A stretch of DNA of 64,000 bases from an uncultured Eubacteriales bacterium (GCA_900546615.1 URDJ01000003.1:32396-96395), one strand, 5' to 3'; positions 16,246 to 25,300 are shown, numbered from the stretch's first letter. Program-made: numbers and translations. The notes: generated by a model not told the origin, from the letters alone.

Positions 16246-16994
16246 AAAACAGACATCTTTCGGCTTTCATGCTCGCGGCGGGAAACGTCGTGTACAAGGC
16301 GCTCGCGGTCGCTCTGGCTGCTGCGGCGGTGCAGCTCGCGCTGCTGTTCTGGCAGGCCGGGAGCGCGTCGGGCTTCCAGGAGATCTTTGACGGCTGGCCT
16401 GACCGGGCCTACTATCTCGGCGCGGCCGTGCTCTATGCCCTGCTCTGGCGCAGCGGCGTGCCGAAGGGCGGCGTGAACCCGGAGTACAGCTACCGTATGC
16501 TCAGGGTGACAGAGAGGGAGGCCGCGCTCTGGCAGGCGCTGGCGAACGTGCTCTGCTTCGTCATCTATCAGGGCTTCATACTCGCGGCGAGGCTGGGCTT
16601 CACGGCGATTTATATGAAAAACCCCTCGGTGCCGGTGAACGAGATGAGCCTTTTCTTCGCCGCCTACGGCAACCGGGGCCTGCACTACCTGCTGCCGCTC
16701 GAGGACTGGGCGACGCTCCTGCTCGTGACGGGCTATATCCTCGCCGCGGGCGCGGCCACGGCCCACGGTTCCTTCTGGGCGAGGCGCGGCAAGGTCTCGG
16801 GCTTTGCCGTGATGACGCTGGTCTTCATTATCGGCTCCGGCCTCATCGCCGACGACAGGACGGCGGTCGTGGTCTGCGCGGTCATAGCGTTCATCCTCTG
16901 CGCGGGCAGCTGCATAGGCCTCGTGGACAGGACGCAGGACGAGCGCGAGGGCGACGGAGCACGGGACGGAGGTGCCGACGGTGCGCAGGTATGA
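16242..16994 (+). CDS. Multi-pass membrane protein of the YtrA-type ABC operon
   Basis: A 250-residue protein with about six hydrophobic helices (near residues 13-38, 55-70, 98-120, 150-180, 188-205, 210-230). No ATP-binding motif. By position between the regulator and the ATPase it is probably the permease subunit, but I do not recognise the family. It starts with ATG 16242 overlapping the regulator stop (4 bases) and its C-terminal tail is highly acidic and basic (DRTQDEREGDGARDGGADGAQV). Confidence 0.65.
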   Translation: MKNRHLSAFMLAAGNVVYKALAVALAAAAVQLALLFWQAGSASGFQEIFDGWPDRAYYLGAAVLYALLWRSGVPKGGVNPEYSYRMLRVTEREAALWQALANVLCFVIYQGFILAARLGFTAIYMKNPSVPVNEMSLFFAAYGNRGLHYLLPLEDWATLLLVTGYILAAGAATAHGSFWARRGKVSGFAVMTLVFIIGSGLIADDRTAVVVCAVIAFILCAGSCIGLVDRTQDEREGDGARDGGADGAQV

Positions 16995-17481
16995 GCTGCT
17001 CGCGCCCCCGGGCTTCGACGGGGAGCAGGAGCTAAAGAGGGTGATGACCTGGCTCGGATGGGCCGTAGTCTGTATGCTCATCTGGTTTTTCCTCGCCTAC
17101 ATGTCGGAGATCGGCACGGTGCAGATAGCGCTGGAGGATGGCTATGAATACAACATGAGGCAGTATGCCGACGTGGCCCGGGCCTCATACCTGCCCTTCC
17201 TGGCCGTTTTGGGGCTGCTAATACAGATGCTGATACGGAACATCGTCTATTTCCGCACGGGCTCTAAGAGCTATTACACCATGAGGCGGCTCCGGGACCG
17301 CTCGGAGTACCCCAAGCGCTGCGCGCTGCTGCCTGCCTGCGGGCTTGTCGCCATCATCCTGGCCATGTGGCTGCTGACGATCATCTGCGGGGGCGCATAC
17401 CTCATCTTCACGCCCGACGGCTGGCTGCCTGCCGGGGCCGGGGCCGGGATACTGAGACTGCTGTCAGGAGGTTTACTGTGA
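16981..17481 (+). CDS. Small membrane protein of the YtrA-type ABC operon
   Basis: A 166-residue protein with about three hydrophobic helices (near residues 24-43, 68-88 and 117-139 as read from VRRYELLAPPGF). The GTG start at 16981 follows GGAGG by 8 bases and overlaps the previous gene by 14 bases; an in-frame GTG at 16972 is also possible. The stop codon overlaps the ATPase start (TGATG). It may be a second permease half. Unknown family. Confidence 0.6.
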   Translation: MRRYELLAPPGFDGEQELKRVMTWLGWAVVCMLIWFFLAYMSEIGTVQIALEDGYEYNMRQYADVARASYLPFLAVLGLLIQMLIRNIVYFRTGSKSYYTMRRLRDRSEYPKRCALLPACGLVAIILAMWLLTIICGGAYLIFTPDGWLPAGAGAGILRLLSGGLL

Positions 17482-18212
17482 TGATAGAGCTGAAAAACGT
17501 GAGCAAGTCCTACGGCTCGAAGGAGGCCGTGCGCGACGTGAGCTTCAAGCTCGGCGAGGGCGAGCTCGTCGGCCTCTTCGGCGAGAACGGCGCGGGCAAG
17601 TCCACGCTCATGAAGTGCATACTTGGCCTGCTCAATTACAAGGGCGAGGTGCTGCTCGACGGCGAGCCGGTCTCACCGAAGAACATAGAGCGCCTGTCCT
17701 TCGCCACGAGCGAGCACTCCTTCTTCCCCTCGCTCTCGCCCGAGGGCCACGCCGAGTTCTACGCGGCGCATTTCCCGAGGTTCAACGAAAAGCGCTTCCG
17801 CGTGCTCATGGACTTCTTCGAGCTGCCCATGAAGGGCCAGCCCTCGAAGCTCTCGACGGGCCAGAAGAACCAGTTCGAGGTCGTGCTGGCGCTCTCGCAG
17901 GGCGCGGACTACATCCTCATGGACGAACCCTTCTCGGGCAACGACGTCTTCAACCGCGAGGACTTCTACAAGGTGCTGCTGGGCATCCTCGAGCCGAACG
18001 AGACGGTGCTGCTCTCGACGCATCTTCTGGAGGAAGTCGAGGGCTTCATAGGCCGGGCGCTGCTCATACACCGAGGCCGGCTCGTGGGCGACGTGTCCAT
18101 GTCGGAGCTTGAGGAGACGGGCGAGAGCCTCATGGACTACGTGAAGCGCAGCTACGGCTACCGCGCCGAGCGCATCAGCCGCGCGATAGACGAGCTGACG
18201 GGCGGGGAATAG
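17481..18212 (+). CDS. ABC transporter ATP-binding protein (YtrB-like)
   Basis: A 243-residue ATPase: Walker A GENGAGKS, signature in the degenerate form LSTGQKNQFE, Walker B YILMDEPFSGND, and the H-loop LSTHLLEE. The FSGNDVFNRE segment after Walker B is typical of YtrB/BceA-like exporters. Translation is coupled to the small membrane protein (TGATG). Together the four genes form a YtrA-type exporter or sensor unit; in Bacillus the related operon responds to cell-wall antibiotics, but here the signal is unknown. Confidence 0.92.
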   Translation: MIELKNVSKSYGSKEAVRDVSFKLGEGELVGLFGENGAGKSTLMKCILGLLNYKGEVLLDGEPVSPKNIERLSFATSEHSFFPSLSPEGHAEFYAAHFPRFNEKRFRVLMDFFELPMKGQPSKLSTGQKNQFEVVLALSQGADYILMDEPFSGNDVFNREDFYKVLLGILEPNETVLLSTHLLEEVEGFIGRALLIHRGRLVGDVSMSELEETGESLMDYVKRSYGYRAERISRAIDELTGGE

Positions 18213-18214
18213 CC

Positions 18215-18907
18215 ATGAGACGCGCGGCGATACTGCTGCTGGCGGCGGCGCTGAGCGCCTGCCTGCTCGTCGGCGCGAACGCGGCCATTGCCCCGGCCTG
18301 GGAGACGGCGGAGCTTGAGCTTGAGACGCTCGCGGGCACGCCCGAGGCGGCCTCGGGGCTGCGGCTGTCTTCGAGGGTGCTGTACGGCGATATAGCCGTC
18401 ATCGGCAGCGGCCTGAACCTTGACCTCGTCCGCGATATCAGCGGCGATACTGAGCTCAGCTTGCGCATCGGCCCTGTCGAAGCCTTTCTGCCGCCGGAAC
18501 CCGAAGATACGCCGCCCGCGCTTGCGAGCGGCCAGGCTGAGGGCGGCTATAAATACTACGGCGAGGGCTGGGCGCTCTCGATACAGAAAGAGACCGGCCG
18601 GGTGCTGAGCTTTATCTGGGACGGTACGGCCTACGAGCCGGGCCCGGTGTTCGAGCCGGGCGGGCTCACGGGCTGGTCGCAGACGCCCGAGGGCGAGGAC
18701 ATGGGCCTGCGCTCGTACACGAGGCAGTACGTCTTCGACGGCGAGCGCCTCGCGGTGCTGACCAAGCGCGAGCCGGAGACCTTTCGCGGCCCACAGCGGT
18801 ATTTCCTGGTGGTCTGCGCGCAGGAGGGCCTGCTCTACGCCTGCGAGATCACCCTGCCCGGCGCAGGGGATTATATCTGGGGACAGGTGTATCTTGAGTT
18901 TGTGTGA
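18215..18907 (+). CDS. Exported paralog 1 of a tandem family, unknown function
   Basis: A 230-residue exported protein, 2 bases after the ATPase stop. It has an N-terminal signal/anchor (MRRAAILLLAAALSACLLVG) with a lipobox-like LSAC, then ELETLAGTPEAASGL (compare paralog 4), a Y-x-F-DGERL segment (YVFDGERLAVLTKRE) and a C-terminal strand region YFLVVCAQEGLLYACEITLPG. It is the shortest member and lacks the D-A-x-S-x-E-T/S-x-C motif. Four longer relatives follow. No known family is recognised. Confidence 0.7.
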   Translation: MRRAAILLLAAALSACLLVGANAAIAPAWETAELELETLAGTPEAASGLRLSSRVLYGDIAVIGSGLNLDLVRDISGDTELSLRIGPVEAFLPPEPEDTPPALASGQAEGGYKYYGEGWALSIQKETGRVLSFIWDGTAYEPGPVFEPGGLTGWSQTPEGEDMGLRSYTRQYVFDGERLAVLTKREPETFRGPQRYFLVVCAQEGLLYACEITLPGAGDYIWGQVYLEFV

Positions 18908-18933
18908 TGACCTTGCATCTGACGTTGGCATTT

Positions 18934-19713
18934 GTATTCCACCCCGTTTCTTTGGCCCTTGCCCAAAGAAACGGGAGTGGAGCCCCAAAGAAAGGCGGCT
19001 TTTATCGGGCTTTGCGGACCCTTCGTACCGTGTGCGTCCCACCCGCCTCTCCCACGTACCCCCTACGCCTGCATGACGTTTGGGCGCGGGAGGCTGGTTG
19101 CGTTTAATTTTACGGGGATGGCCGTCTTAGCTAACGATGGGGTACAAGGTAATTAGCCGCCCGGCGGGCGGCGTAATCTCAAATATCGACTGACGTCGTC
19201 GATGCGGAAAAAAGCCGCATCTCCTCCGCAGTCTCCTGCGCAAGACGGAGTCTCGCGCCTATGCCTCCCTTGAGCAAAGGGAGGTGGCACAGCGAAGCCG
19301 TGTCGGAGGGATCGCCGTCTCGCGGACGGCGTAAACCGGCGTTTGGTGCGTTGGTTTCGGCGTGGGTGCGTATCGTGACGAAGGGTCGTCGAGGACGCCG
19401 ACCCCCCAAAAAAGAGACTGCGGAGGAGATGACGACGCATTCGCATCGACGACGTCAGTCGATAATGTAATGAACGCCGCCCGGCGGGCGGCGAACTACC
19501 TCATTCCCCTCGTCTACGCCGGTTGACCTCTCTGAACAAACCACCGTACAGACCTCAAAGTCTCAAACGTCATGTAGGCGCAGAAGGTCCGTGGGAGAGG
19601 CAGGTGGGACGCACCCACCTAAGAAGGGTCCGCAAAGCCCCATAAAAGCCGCCTTTCTTTGGGGCTCCACTCCCGTTTCTTTTGGCAAGGACAAAAGAAA
19701 TGGGGTGGAATGT
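18934..19713. repeat. Composite palindromic island: three nested inverted repeats
   Basis: This gap of 827 bases between paralogs 1 and 2 holds concentric inverted repeats. Outer arms: 18934-19082 and 19564-19713, about 150 bp each, imperfect, containing a GTTTCTTTGG/CCAAAGAAAC stem. Middle arms: 19155-19206 and 19442-19493, with a CCGCCCGGCGGGCGG core and ATCGACTGACGTCGTCGATGCG. Inner arms: 19218-19235 and 19414-19431 (18 bp, perfect). The centre holds a CCTCCCTT...AAGGGAGG hairpin unit (19264-19284) of a type I recall from gut clostridial intergenic regions, and a CGCCGTC/GACGGCG stem. No gene with support lies here. A promoter is not evident. It looks like repeats inserted into repeats. 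Confidence 0.85.
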
Positions 19714-19734
19714 ATATAAAAAGGAGGCACGGCC

Positions 19735-20952
19735 ATGAAACGCGGTTCCACCCTATTCTGCATACTGAGTATTATCTCCATCCTCGGCCTCGTCTCGGCT
19801 AATCTGGGCGTGAACGCCCTGCAGGAGCGGCCCGCGCTCATCTCGGAGCAGATATCGGGCGAGGCGGCTGCGGCCGAGGGCTTCACCGTCGGGGCAGAGC
19901 AGCTGCATCCGGCGCAGTTTAGCCAGTGGCTCCGCTTCGACCTCGGCCTCGACGCCGCGAGCGGCGAGTCCCGGTGCGCGTTCTCGCTCGAGGACATGGC
20001 CGCGTACAATTACGGCACTATCAGTTATTACTACGTCTCGAGCGGCGTGGACTGCTACGAGCGCCCGGACGCGGGCTTTGACGAGGCGGAGCTGCCCGAA
20101 CCCTGGCATACGCTCGCATCGCAGGCCGCACCCGGCGAGACGGTGAGCATGACGGCCCGGCTCGCGGACTGGTCGGAGACCTGGCCCCTCAACGTGAATG
20201 GCACGGGGCTAAGCGATTTTGCCAAAGAGCGTACCGCCTCGGTCATGAGCCTGCCGGTGCCGGAGGACACGATGGTCGAGTACACTCTCACGCGGGACGA
20301 GCAAGGCCTCATCACCGGCTATGGCCGCGAGTACCTCTCGGGCGGCGATTACAGCATCAAGACCATCACGCTGGACGACGCATGCTTCACGCTCGCGCTC
20401 AGGCAGGACGGCGGCGCGCTCTATCACCTGCGCCTCCGGCCTGAGAAAAGCCGAACACAGGTCGAGATAACGACCCTCCGGAAGATCCTGAGCTTCGAGG
20501 GCGGTACAAAGCTCGCGCAGACGCCTGACGGCGGCCTCGTCGCCTTCGAGCGCGGCGAGGGCCACATGCGCCTTGTCTCCGTGTCGCACGAGGGCGAGGT
20601 CCTACAGGACACATACTACTCCCGCGACTTTGGGCCGGGAGACTTCAATATCGCCGCCGGCGAGGGCTGGGCGCTCTGCGACGAGGGCGGCAGGATAGAG
20701 GTCTACGCGGAGAGCGACGGTCTGTACGAGCCGCAGTTTGCCTGCGAGCCCGGCGCCTCCGAGAGCTATGCCTTCAGCGCCGACGCAGGATACGCCGTCT
20801 CCGACGAGAGAGCCGCCGTGCTCATCCCGGGCCCGGACGACGCCATTCTCATCGTAGCCGACGGCAGCGGCGTCCTGAGCGTGCAGCACATCAGCGGCAC
20901 GGGACTGGCATTTTTGTACCTTATACATCCCCTCACCGTCGAGACCGCCTGA
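19735..20952 (+). CDS. Exported paralog 2 of a tandem family, unknown function
   Basis: A 405-residue protein with an N-terminal signal anchor (MKRGSTLFCILSIISILGLVSANLGV) and an outside domain rich in short beta-strand repeats. Shared family motifs: LDAASGESRCAFSLED (about 79-94), then TPDGGLVAFERGEGHMRLVSVSHEGEVLQD. Where other members have Y-x-x-DGERL it has YAVSDERAAVLIPG. The GGEGWALCDEGGRIEVYAES type repeats suggest a beta-propeller. ATG 19735 follows AAAGGAGGCACGGCC. It lies just right of the palindromic island. Function unknown. Confidence 0.72.
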   Translation: MKRGSTLFCILSIISILGLVSANLGVNALQERPALISEQISGEAAAAEGFTVGAEQLHPAQFSQWLRFDLGLDAASGESRCAFSLEDMAAYNYGTISYYYVSSGVDCYERPDAGFDEAELPEPWHTLASQAAPGETVSMTARLADWSETWPLNVNGTGLSDFAKERTASVMSLPVPEDTMVEYTLTRDEQGLITGYGREYLSGGDYSIKTITLDDACFTLALRQDGGALYHLRLRPEKSRTQVEITTLRKILSFEGGTKLAQTPDGGLVAFERGEGHMRLVSVSHEGEVLQDTYYSRDFGPGDFNIAAGEGWALCDEGGRIEVYAESDGLYEPQFACEPGASESYAFSADAGYAVSDERAAVLIPGPDDAILIVADGSGVLSVQHISGTGLAFLYLIHPLTVETA

Positions 20953-21074
20953 GCCATTGAGCGCGACGAGGCCGCGCGGCCGGATTGTTGGGGACGCCGA
21001 CCCTTTACCCAATAACGTATTCCGCACCACGCCCGCTGCACACGCAAAATTTGCCTACCCAAAAGGAGAACGCT

Positions 21075-22358
21075 ATGAAACGCGCTGTTTTGATACTTCT
21101 TATACTTTCCCTCGTCTCCGTCCTCGGCCTTGCCGGGGTGGGGCTGGCGCTGGACTCGAAGCGGGACGCGGCGTACATCACCTCGGCCTCGGAAGAGGGC
21201 GGCGTGGTCTCACTCGAGGATGTAATGCTCCTCGCCAAGGCCGAGTTCCGGGGCCGGGCAGGCTGCAGGCTCAGGCACACGCTCCGCTACAACGCGGACT
21301 CGGACGAGAGCCGCTGCGCCTTCGAGCTGGGCTTCGGCAGCGAATACACCGACAGCGGCGCGAGCTACTGGACGCCCTTCATAAACGACTGGCTGAGCAG
21401 CAGCGGCTCCGGCACTTTCGAGCTCAGCGACCTGCCCGCGCCCTGCCTGTACATCCTCGACCGGGCCGAGCCCGGCGGGACGTATACCGAAACCTTCCCG
21501 CTCTCCGACTGCTGCGAGCGCTGGCCCTTCAGGGTCGACGACGACTTGTCAGAGGTCAGCAAAGACCTGGGCGGACTGCTCGCGGGTGAGCTGGCACAAC
21601 CCGTACCAGAGGGCGCGATGGTCGAGGCCTCCGTCACCCTGAACGGGAAGGGGCAGGTGACCGGCTATGAATGCAACCTCATAAGCGGCGGCGGCATCTT
21701 GGCCGACTGCCGGGCATTCGAGAACTTTTACATCCTCAGCTTCGCCGACATGAACGCCGACTATGAGCCGCAGCGCACCCGCGTCTACGTCCTCGACGCG
21801 CTCTGGTCGGAGGAACACGGGGCCTATGTGCCCGACACGTCGAGCCTGCGCTACCTCACGGAGCTGCGCGAGCTCTCCGCCAGCATCGACACGCCGGACG
21901 GCGGGGCCTTGCTTGCCGAGGCGGGCGAGGACGGCTATACGCTCATCCAGCTCTCGCCCGAGGGCGAGCTCATGGGCCGGCTGCACACAGGCTACGCCGG
22001 CGCGGAATACCGCGGCGCCAGGCTCGTCGCAGGCGAGGACTGGACGCTGCTCGTGCAGGAGGGCCTCGTGACGGCCTTCGACTACGAGGACGGGCGCATC
22101 GTCTATGGGCACGACTACGAGCTGCCCTCCGTCAGCTTCGCCCGGGACTACGACTATATCTACGCCTACGACGGCGACCGCCTCTGCGCCCTCGCCGTCG
22201 GCCGGAGCATAGGCTGGTACTCCAACAAGCCCGGCTACAGCGAGGCCGCGCTGCTCATCGCGGCGGACGCGCAGGGCAATGTGCTCGAGCGGACGCTTGA
22301 CTTCCCGCTGCTGCGAAACGGCTATTCCAGCTTCGACTTCGAACTCTCGCTCGGCTGA
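21075..22358 (+). CDS. Exported paralog 3 of a tandem family, unknown function
   Basis: A 427-residue exported protein. N-terminal anchor MKRAVLILLILSLVSVLGLAGVGLAL (no lipobox). Shared motifs: YNADSDESRCAFELGF, TPDGGALLAEAGEDGYTLIQLSPEGELMGRL, YDYIYAYDGDRLCALAVG and ALLIAADAQGNVLERTL. The repeated four-strand feel (EDWTLLVQEGLVTAFDYEDGRIVYG) fits a beta-propeller. ATG 21075 follows AAAAGGAGAACGCT; an upstream frame to 20985 has no ribosome site. Part of the same run of genes as paralogs 2 and 4. Confidence 0.75.
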   Translation: MKRAVLILLILSLVSVLGLAGVGLALDSKRDAAYITSASEEGGVVSLEDVMLLAKAEFRGRAGCRLRHTLRYNADSDESRCAFELGFGSEYTDSGASYWTPFINDWLSSSGSGTFELSDLPAPCLYILDRAEPGGTYTETFPLSDCCERWPFRVDDDLSEVSKDLGGLLAGELAQPVPEGAMVEASVTLNGKGQVTGYECNLISGGGILADCRAFENFYILSFADMNADYEPQRTRVYVLDALWSEEHGAYVPDTSSLRYLTELRELSASIDTPDGGALLAEAGEDGYTLIQLSPEGELMGRLHTGYAGAEYRGARLVAGEDWTLLVQEGLVTAFDYEDGRIVYGHDYELPSVSFARDYDYIYAYDGDRLCALAVGRSIGWYSNKPGYSEAALLIAADAQGNVLERTLDFPLLRNGYSSFDFELSLG

Positions 22359-22375
22359 AAAAAAGGAGGCACGCC

Positions 22376-23698
22376 ATGAAACGCGCTGTGATACTGCTCA
22401 TTTTGCTATTCACGCTCTCGCTCGCGGGCTGCGTCTGCGCGGCGGCGCTTGTAAATTCGGCGCAGGACAAAGCGCACTTCGAGCCGGAGACGCTCGCGGG
22501 CGACCCCGCCCTCTGCGAGGGCGTCTCCGTACGGGCGAACACTGACGATGTCGCCGAGTTTTCAAACGAGCTGTTTTTCGAGCTGGACTTCGACGCCGCC
22601 TCCGGCGAGACGGACTGTACCTTTTCCCTGAACAAGCCGATACGAACGAAGGATAGGCTCTACCCCAGCTATACGGACAGGCTCGAGCCCCGTATCTTGA
22701 GCAGAATCTACCCGGAAGGCTACGCGAGCGCCGCGGAGATAGTGCTGCCGCCGCATATGCAGTACGTCGCTGACAAGACCCCGGCGGGCAGCGAGTACGA
22801 GGAGACGGTGCGCCTTGCGGACTTCTACGAGACCTGGCCCTTCTACTGCATAGCCAACCAGGCATATCCCGCGGACAGGGCGGAGGAGATAAACGCGCTG
22901 CTGCAAACCACCCTCGCCCGGCCCATGCCCGAGGACGAGATGCAGAAAGTCTCGATAACAAAGGACGAGGACGGCGCAGTCCGAGGCTACGGCATCAGCG
23001 GCGATTTCAGCCTCGATATTTCCTGCGAGTGCTACGAGAACTTCTACGCCTTCGTGCTGAGGGACGGCGGCTCGGGCACTACAGAGTTCTGGCTCATGGA
23101 CCTCATGTGGTCTGACGAGGACGGGCTGTACGTGCCTGACACGGCCTCACTCCGGCAGCTGGCCGTCTGCGGCGAGAGAACGTACATGACGCCCGCGCCC
23201 GACGGCGGAGCGCTGCTGTACGAAAGGGGCGACGACGCCTGCACGCTCACGCAGGTCACGCCCGAGGGCGAGCTGGGCAGCAGCTTCGATATCGCCACGC
23301 CGGACGACACATACTACGCCAGCCTCTGGACGGGCGAGGGCTGGGCGCTGGTGGACACGCTGCACGCCGTCCACGCCTTCGACTATGTGGACGGGAAGCT
23401 CACCGAAGGGCCGGTCTTCGAGCTCTACGGTACGCCCGGCTACGAGCTCATGGGCTCAGACCTCGTGCTGGATACGAGGGAGTACGCCTACGACGGCGAG
23501 CGCCTCGCGCTGCTGCTCTTGTTCTACACACGCTACCCCCAGGAGGTGAGCGAATACTCCGAGCTCTGGCGGGTGCAGCACAGCGAGGTCTACCTCGTCT
23601 GCGCGGACACGCAGGGGCGCATCTGTGCCCAGTCGCTGCCGAACAGCCTCATGACCGTGCCCGCCAACACCATAGATTACGCGCTCGAAATGAGCTGA
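22376..23698 (+). CDS. Exported paralog 4 of a tandem family, unknown function
   Basis: A 440-residue protein with a lipoprotein-type start (MKRAVILLILLFTLSLAGC, lipobox Cys19). Shared motifs: FDAASGETDCTFSLNK, APDGGALLYERGDDACTLTQVTPEGELGSSF, EYAYDGERLALLLLFYTRY and EVYLVCADTQGRICAQSL. It starts 17 bases after paralog 3, with AAAAAAGGAGGCACGCC as ribosome site. Lipid anchoring is probable for this member but not for all, so the family seems to differ in how it is tethered. Confidence 0.75.
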   Translation: MKRAVILLILLFTLSLAGCVCAAALVNSAQDKAHFEPETLAGDPALCEGVSVRANTDDVAEFSNELFFELDFDAASGETDCTFSLNKPIRTKDRLYPSYTDRLEPRILSRIYPEGYASAAEIVLPPHMQYVADKTPAGSEYEETVRLADFYETWPFYCIANQAYPADRAEEINALLQTTLARPMPEDEMQKVSITKDEDGAVRGYGISGDFSLDISCECYENFYAFVLRDGGSGTTEFWLMDLMWSDEDGLYVPDTASLRQLAVCGERTYMTPAPDGGALLYERGDDACTLTQVTPEGELGSSFDIATPDDTYYASLWTGEGWALVDTLHAVHAFDYVDGKLTEGPVFELYGTPGYELMGSDLVLDTREYAYDGERLALLLLFYTRYPQEVSEYSELWRVQHSEVYLVCADTQGRICAQSLPNSLMTVPANTIDYALEMS

Positions 23699-23719
23699 TG
23701 ACATGAAAGGAGGCCCGGC

Positions 23720-24841
23720 ATGAGACGCGCCGCGATACTGCTGGTTTCATTATCCATCCTCTCAATATCCTCCCTCGCGCTCACCGGCGCGCTCGTTAAC
23801 TCGCGCCGGGCGGACGCATACTTCGAGTCGGAGCTGCTCTGCGGCGAGCGGGCCGATTTCTAGGGCGTCTCCCTCAGCGGTTCCACCTCCCTCTCCGGCC
23901 TCATCGGGAACTATCTCAACTACGGCCTCAGCTACGACGCCGCCTCGGACGAGAGCGCCTGTGAGTACAGCTTCAACGAAAGGACAAGCCGCAGCGACGC
24001 CGCCGACACCGACAAGGAGCCGGTCTATGCCGGCTTGCGTGTGTACTTCGAGGACGGCGCCGCTCGCTGGGAATTGTACGACCCTCAGAGCCATGAGGAA
24101 CTGGGTAGCGGCACGTCGGAGGAGCTAGGCGCGCTCACTGAGGGCGCACAAAACCTGCGCTGCTCCCGGCTGGACAGGAGCTGGGTCATCGAGGCCGCTT
24201 ACATGGACACCGTGGGATACTGGCTGCTCGCTTCACGCTGGTCGGAGGAATACGACCTCTATGTGCCGGACGCGGGCACGCTGAACCTTGTCAAGAGCTG
24301 CTCCTCACTCTCCACCGTGAGCGAGGCCCCGGACGGCGGGCTGCTGCTGCTCGAGAAGGTCGGGGCCGACTATCTGCTCAGCCAGTTCGACGCCTCGGGC
24401 CGGCTGCTGCGGGAATATGCCGTCGAGGGCGCGGAAAACCTGCACTTTGCAGACTGGACCTGGGGCGGGGACTGGGTCACGGTGGACATCCTCGGGACAG
24501 TGCACAGCTTCGTGCTGCGCGACGGGCTGCTCGAGCGCAGCACAGTGTACCGGCTCGCGGACGCGCCCGGCTGCCGCTACTTCGACAGCGAGACCGAGGA
24601 CGGCATCCTGTTCTACTACGAGAGGCAGTACAGCCTCGACGGCGAGCGGCTCTGCCTGCTGGTGGAGGAAAAATCGATGCAATATCAGGAGTCCTACGAG
24701 GCCGGGGTGCCCCTGCCCGAGCCCAGGCTCTGGCTCATAGCGGCGTACCCGGACGGCTCCGTCAGCTCCATCGGCCTGCGCTGCTCTATGTGGGACAATG
24801 TCTGGTTATACTGGCCCACTTACAAGCTGGAAGCGGAATAA
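23720..24841 (+). pseudogene. Exported paralog 5, broken by an in-frame TAG
   Basis: The reading frame begins MRRAAILLVSLSILSISSLALTGALVNSRRADAYFESELLCGERADF and then meets TAG (23861-23863); the same frame continues with GVSLSGSTSLSGLIGNYLNYGLSYDAASDESACEYSFNERT and runs to 24841. All later family motifs are intact: the DAASDESACEYSFN box, APDGGLLLLEKVGADYLLSQFDASGRL, YSLDGERLCLLVEE and LWLIAAYPDGSV. One point mutation from a CAG/GAG-type codon would explain the stop. It could be a recent pseudogene or a sequence error; restart at the ATG of 24035 would lose the signal. Confidence 0.8.
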
Positions 24842-24857
24842 AAACTGAATACGCCTC

Positions 24858-24919
24858 TTGACAATTGAGCAGTTGTTCAACTATAATGGCAAAGGTCAAA
24901 CAGTTGAACAACTGTTCAA
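24858..24919 (+). promoter_or_regulatory. Promoter and ArsR-type operators of the metal-efflux operon
   Basis: TTGACA (24858-24863) and TATAAT (24882-24887), spacer 18. TTGAGCAG-TTGTTCAA (24865-24880) sits in the spacer and a perfect TTGAACA-AC-TGTTCAA (24904-24919) lies downstream of the -10. TGAACA-N2-TGTTCA is the classic half-site pair of ArsR/SmtB-family metal sensors. The sensor gene begins at 24944. Confidence 0.8.
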
Positions 24920-24943
24920 TCGTTATATACAGGAGGCGGTATC

Positions 24944-25300
24944 GTGGCAAGGGGCGAATTTTGCTGTTCGGAGAACGTGGTACACGAGGGCGCAGTGGCG
25001 GAGGTCAGGGCCGGTATGCACGACGCGGCGGCGCTGGACACTGTGGCGGGCTTTTTCAAGGTGCTGGGCGACGGGACGCGCGTGCGGATAATCTCGGCGC
25101 TCATGGTGCGCGAGCTGTGCGTCTGTGATATAGCTGCGGCGCTGGGCATGACCAAGAGCGCGGTGAGCCACCAGCTGGGCACCCTGCGCGCGGCGAGGCT
25201 CGTGAAGTGCCGCCGCGAGGGCAAGAGCGTTTTCTACTCCATCGACGACGACCACGTCCTCAAGATGCTGGAAGGGGGCCTCGAGCATGTCCACGAGTGA
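24944..25300 (+). CDS. cadC: ArsR/SmtB-family metal sensor (CadC-like)
   Basis: A 118-residue winged-helix repressor. It has the alpha3-type ELCVCD motif (CXC in the DNA-binding helix), two N-terminal cysteines (FCC, residues 7-8), and an alpha5 site DDDHVLKMLEGGLEHVHE with Asp, His, His and His. This combination is that of CadC-type sensors that answer to cadmium, lead and zinc. GTG 24944 follows AGGAGGCGGTATC. Two matching palindromes lie over its promoter. It overlaps the P-type ATPase gene by 14 bases. Symbol by similarity only. Confidence 0.9.
   Translation: MARGEFCCSENVVHEGAVAEVRAGMHDAAALDTVAGFFKVLGDGTRVRIISALMVRELCVCDIAAALGMTKSAVSHQLGTLRAARLVKCRREGKSVFYSIDDDHVLKMLEGGLEHVHE

Noticed and set aside
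18934..19713. CRISPR array or insertion sequence in the palindromic island
   Set aside because: There are no regularly spaced direct repeats and no transposase frame; the symmetry is inverted and nested.
18215..24841. Polymorphic toxin or immunity array
   Set aside because: The paralogs have signal anchors and strand-rich domains but no toxin domain, no secretion system and no variable C-terminal tip.
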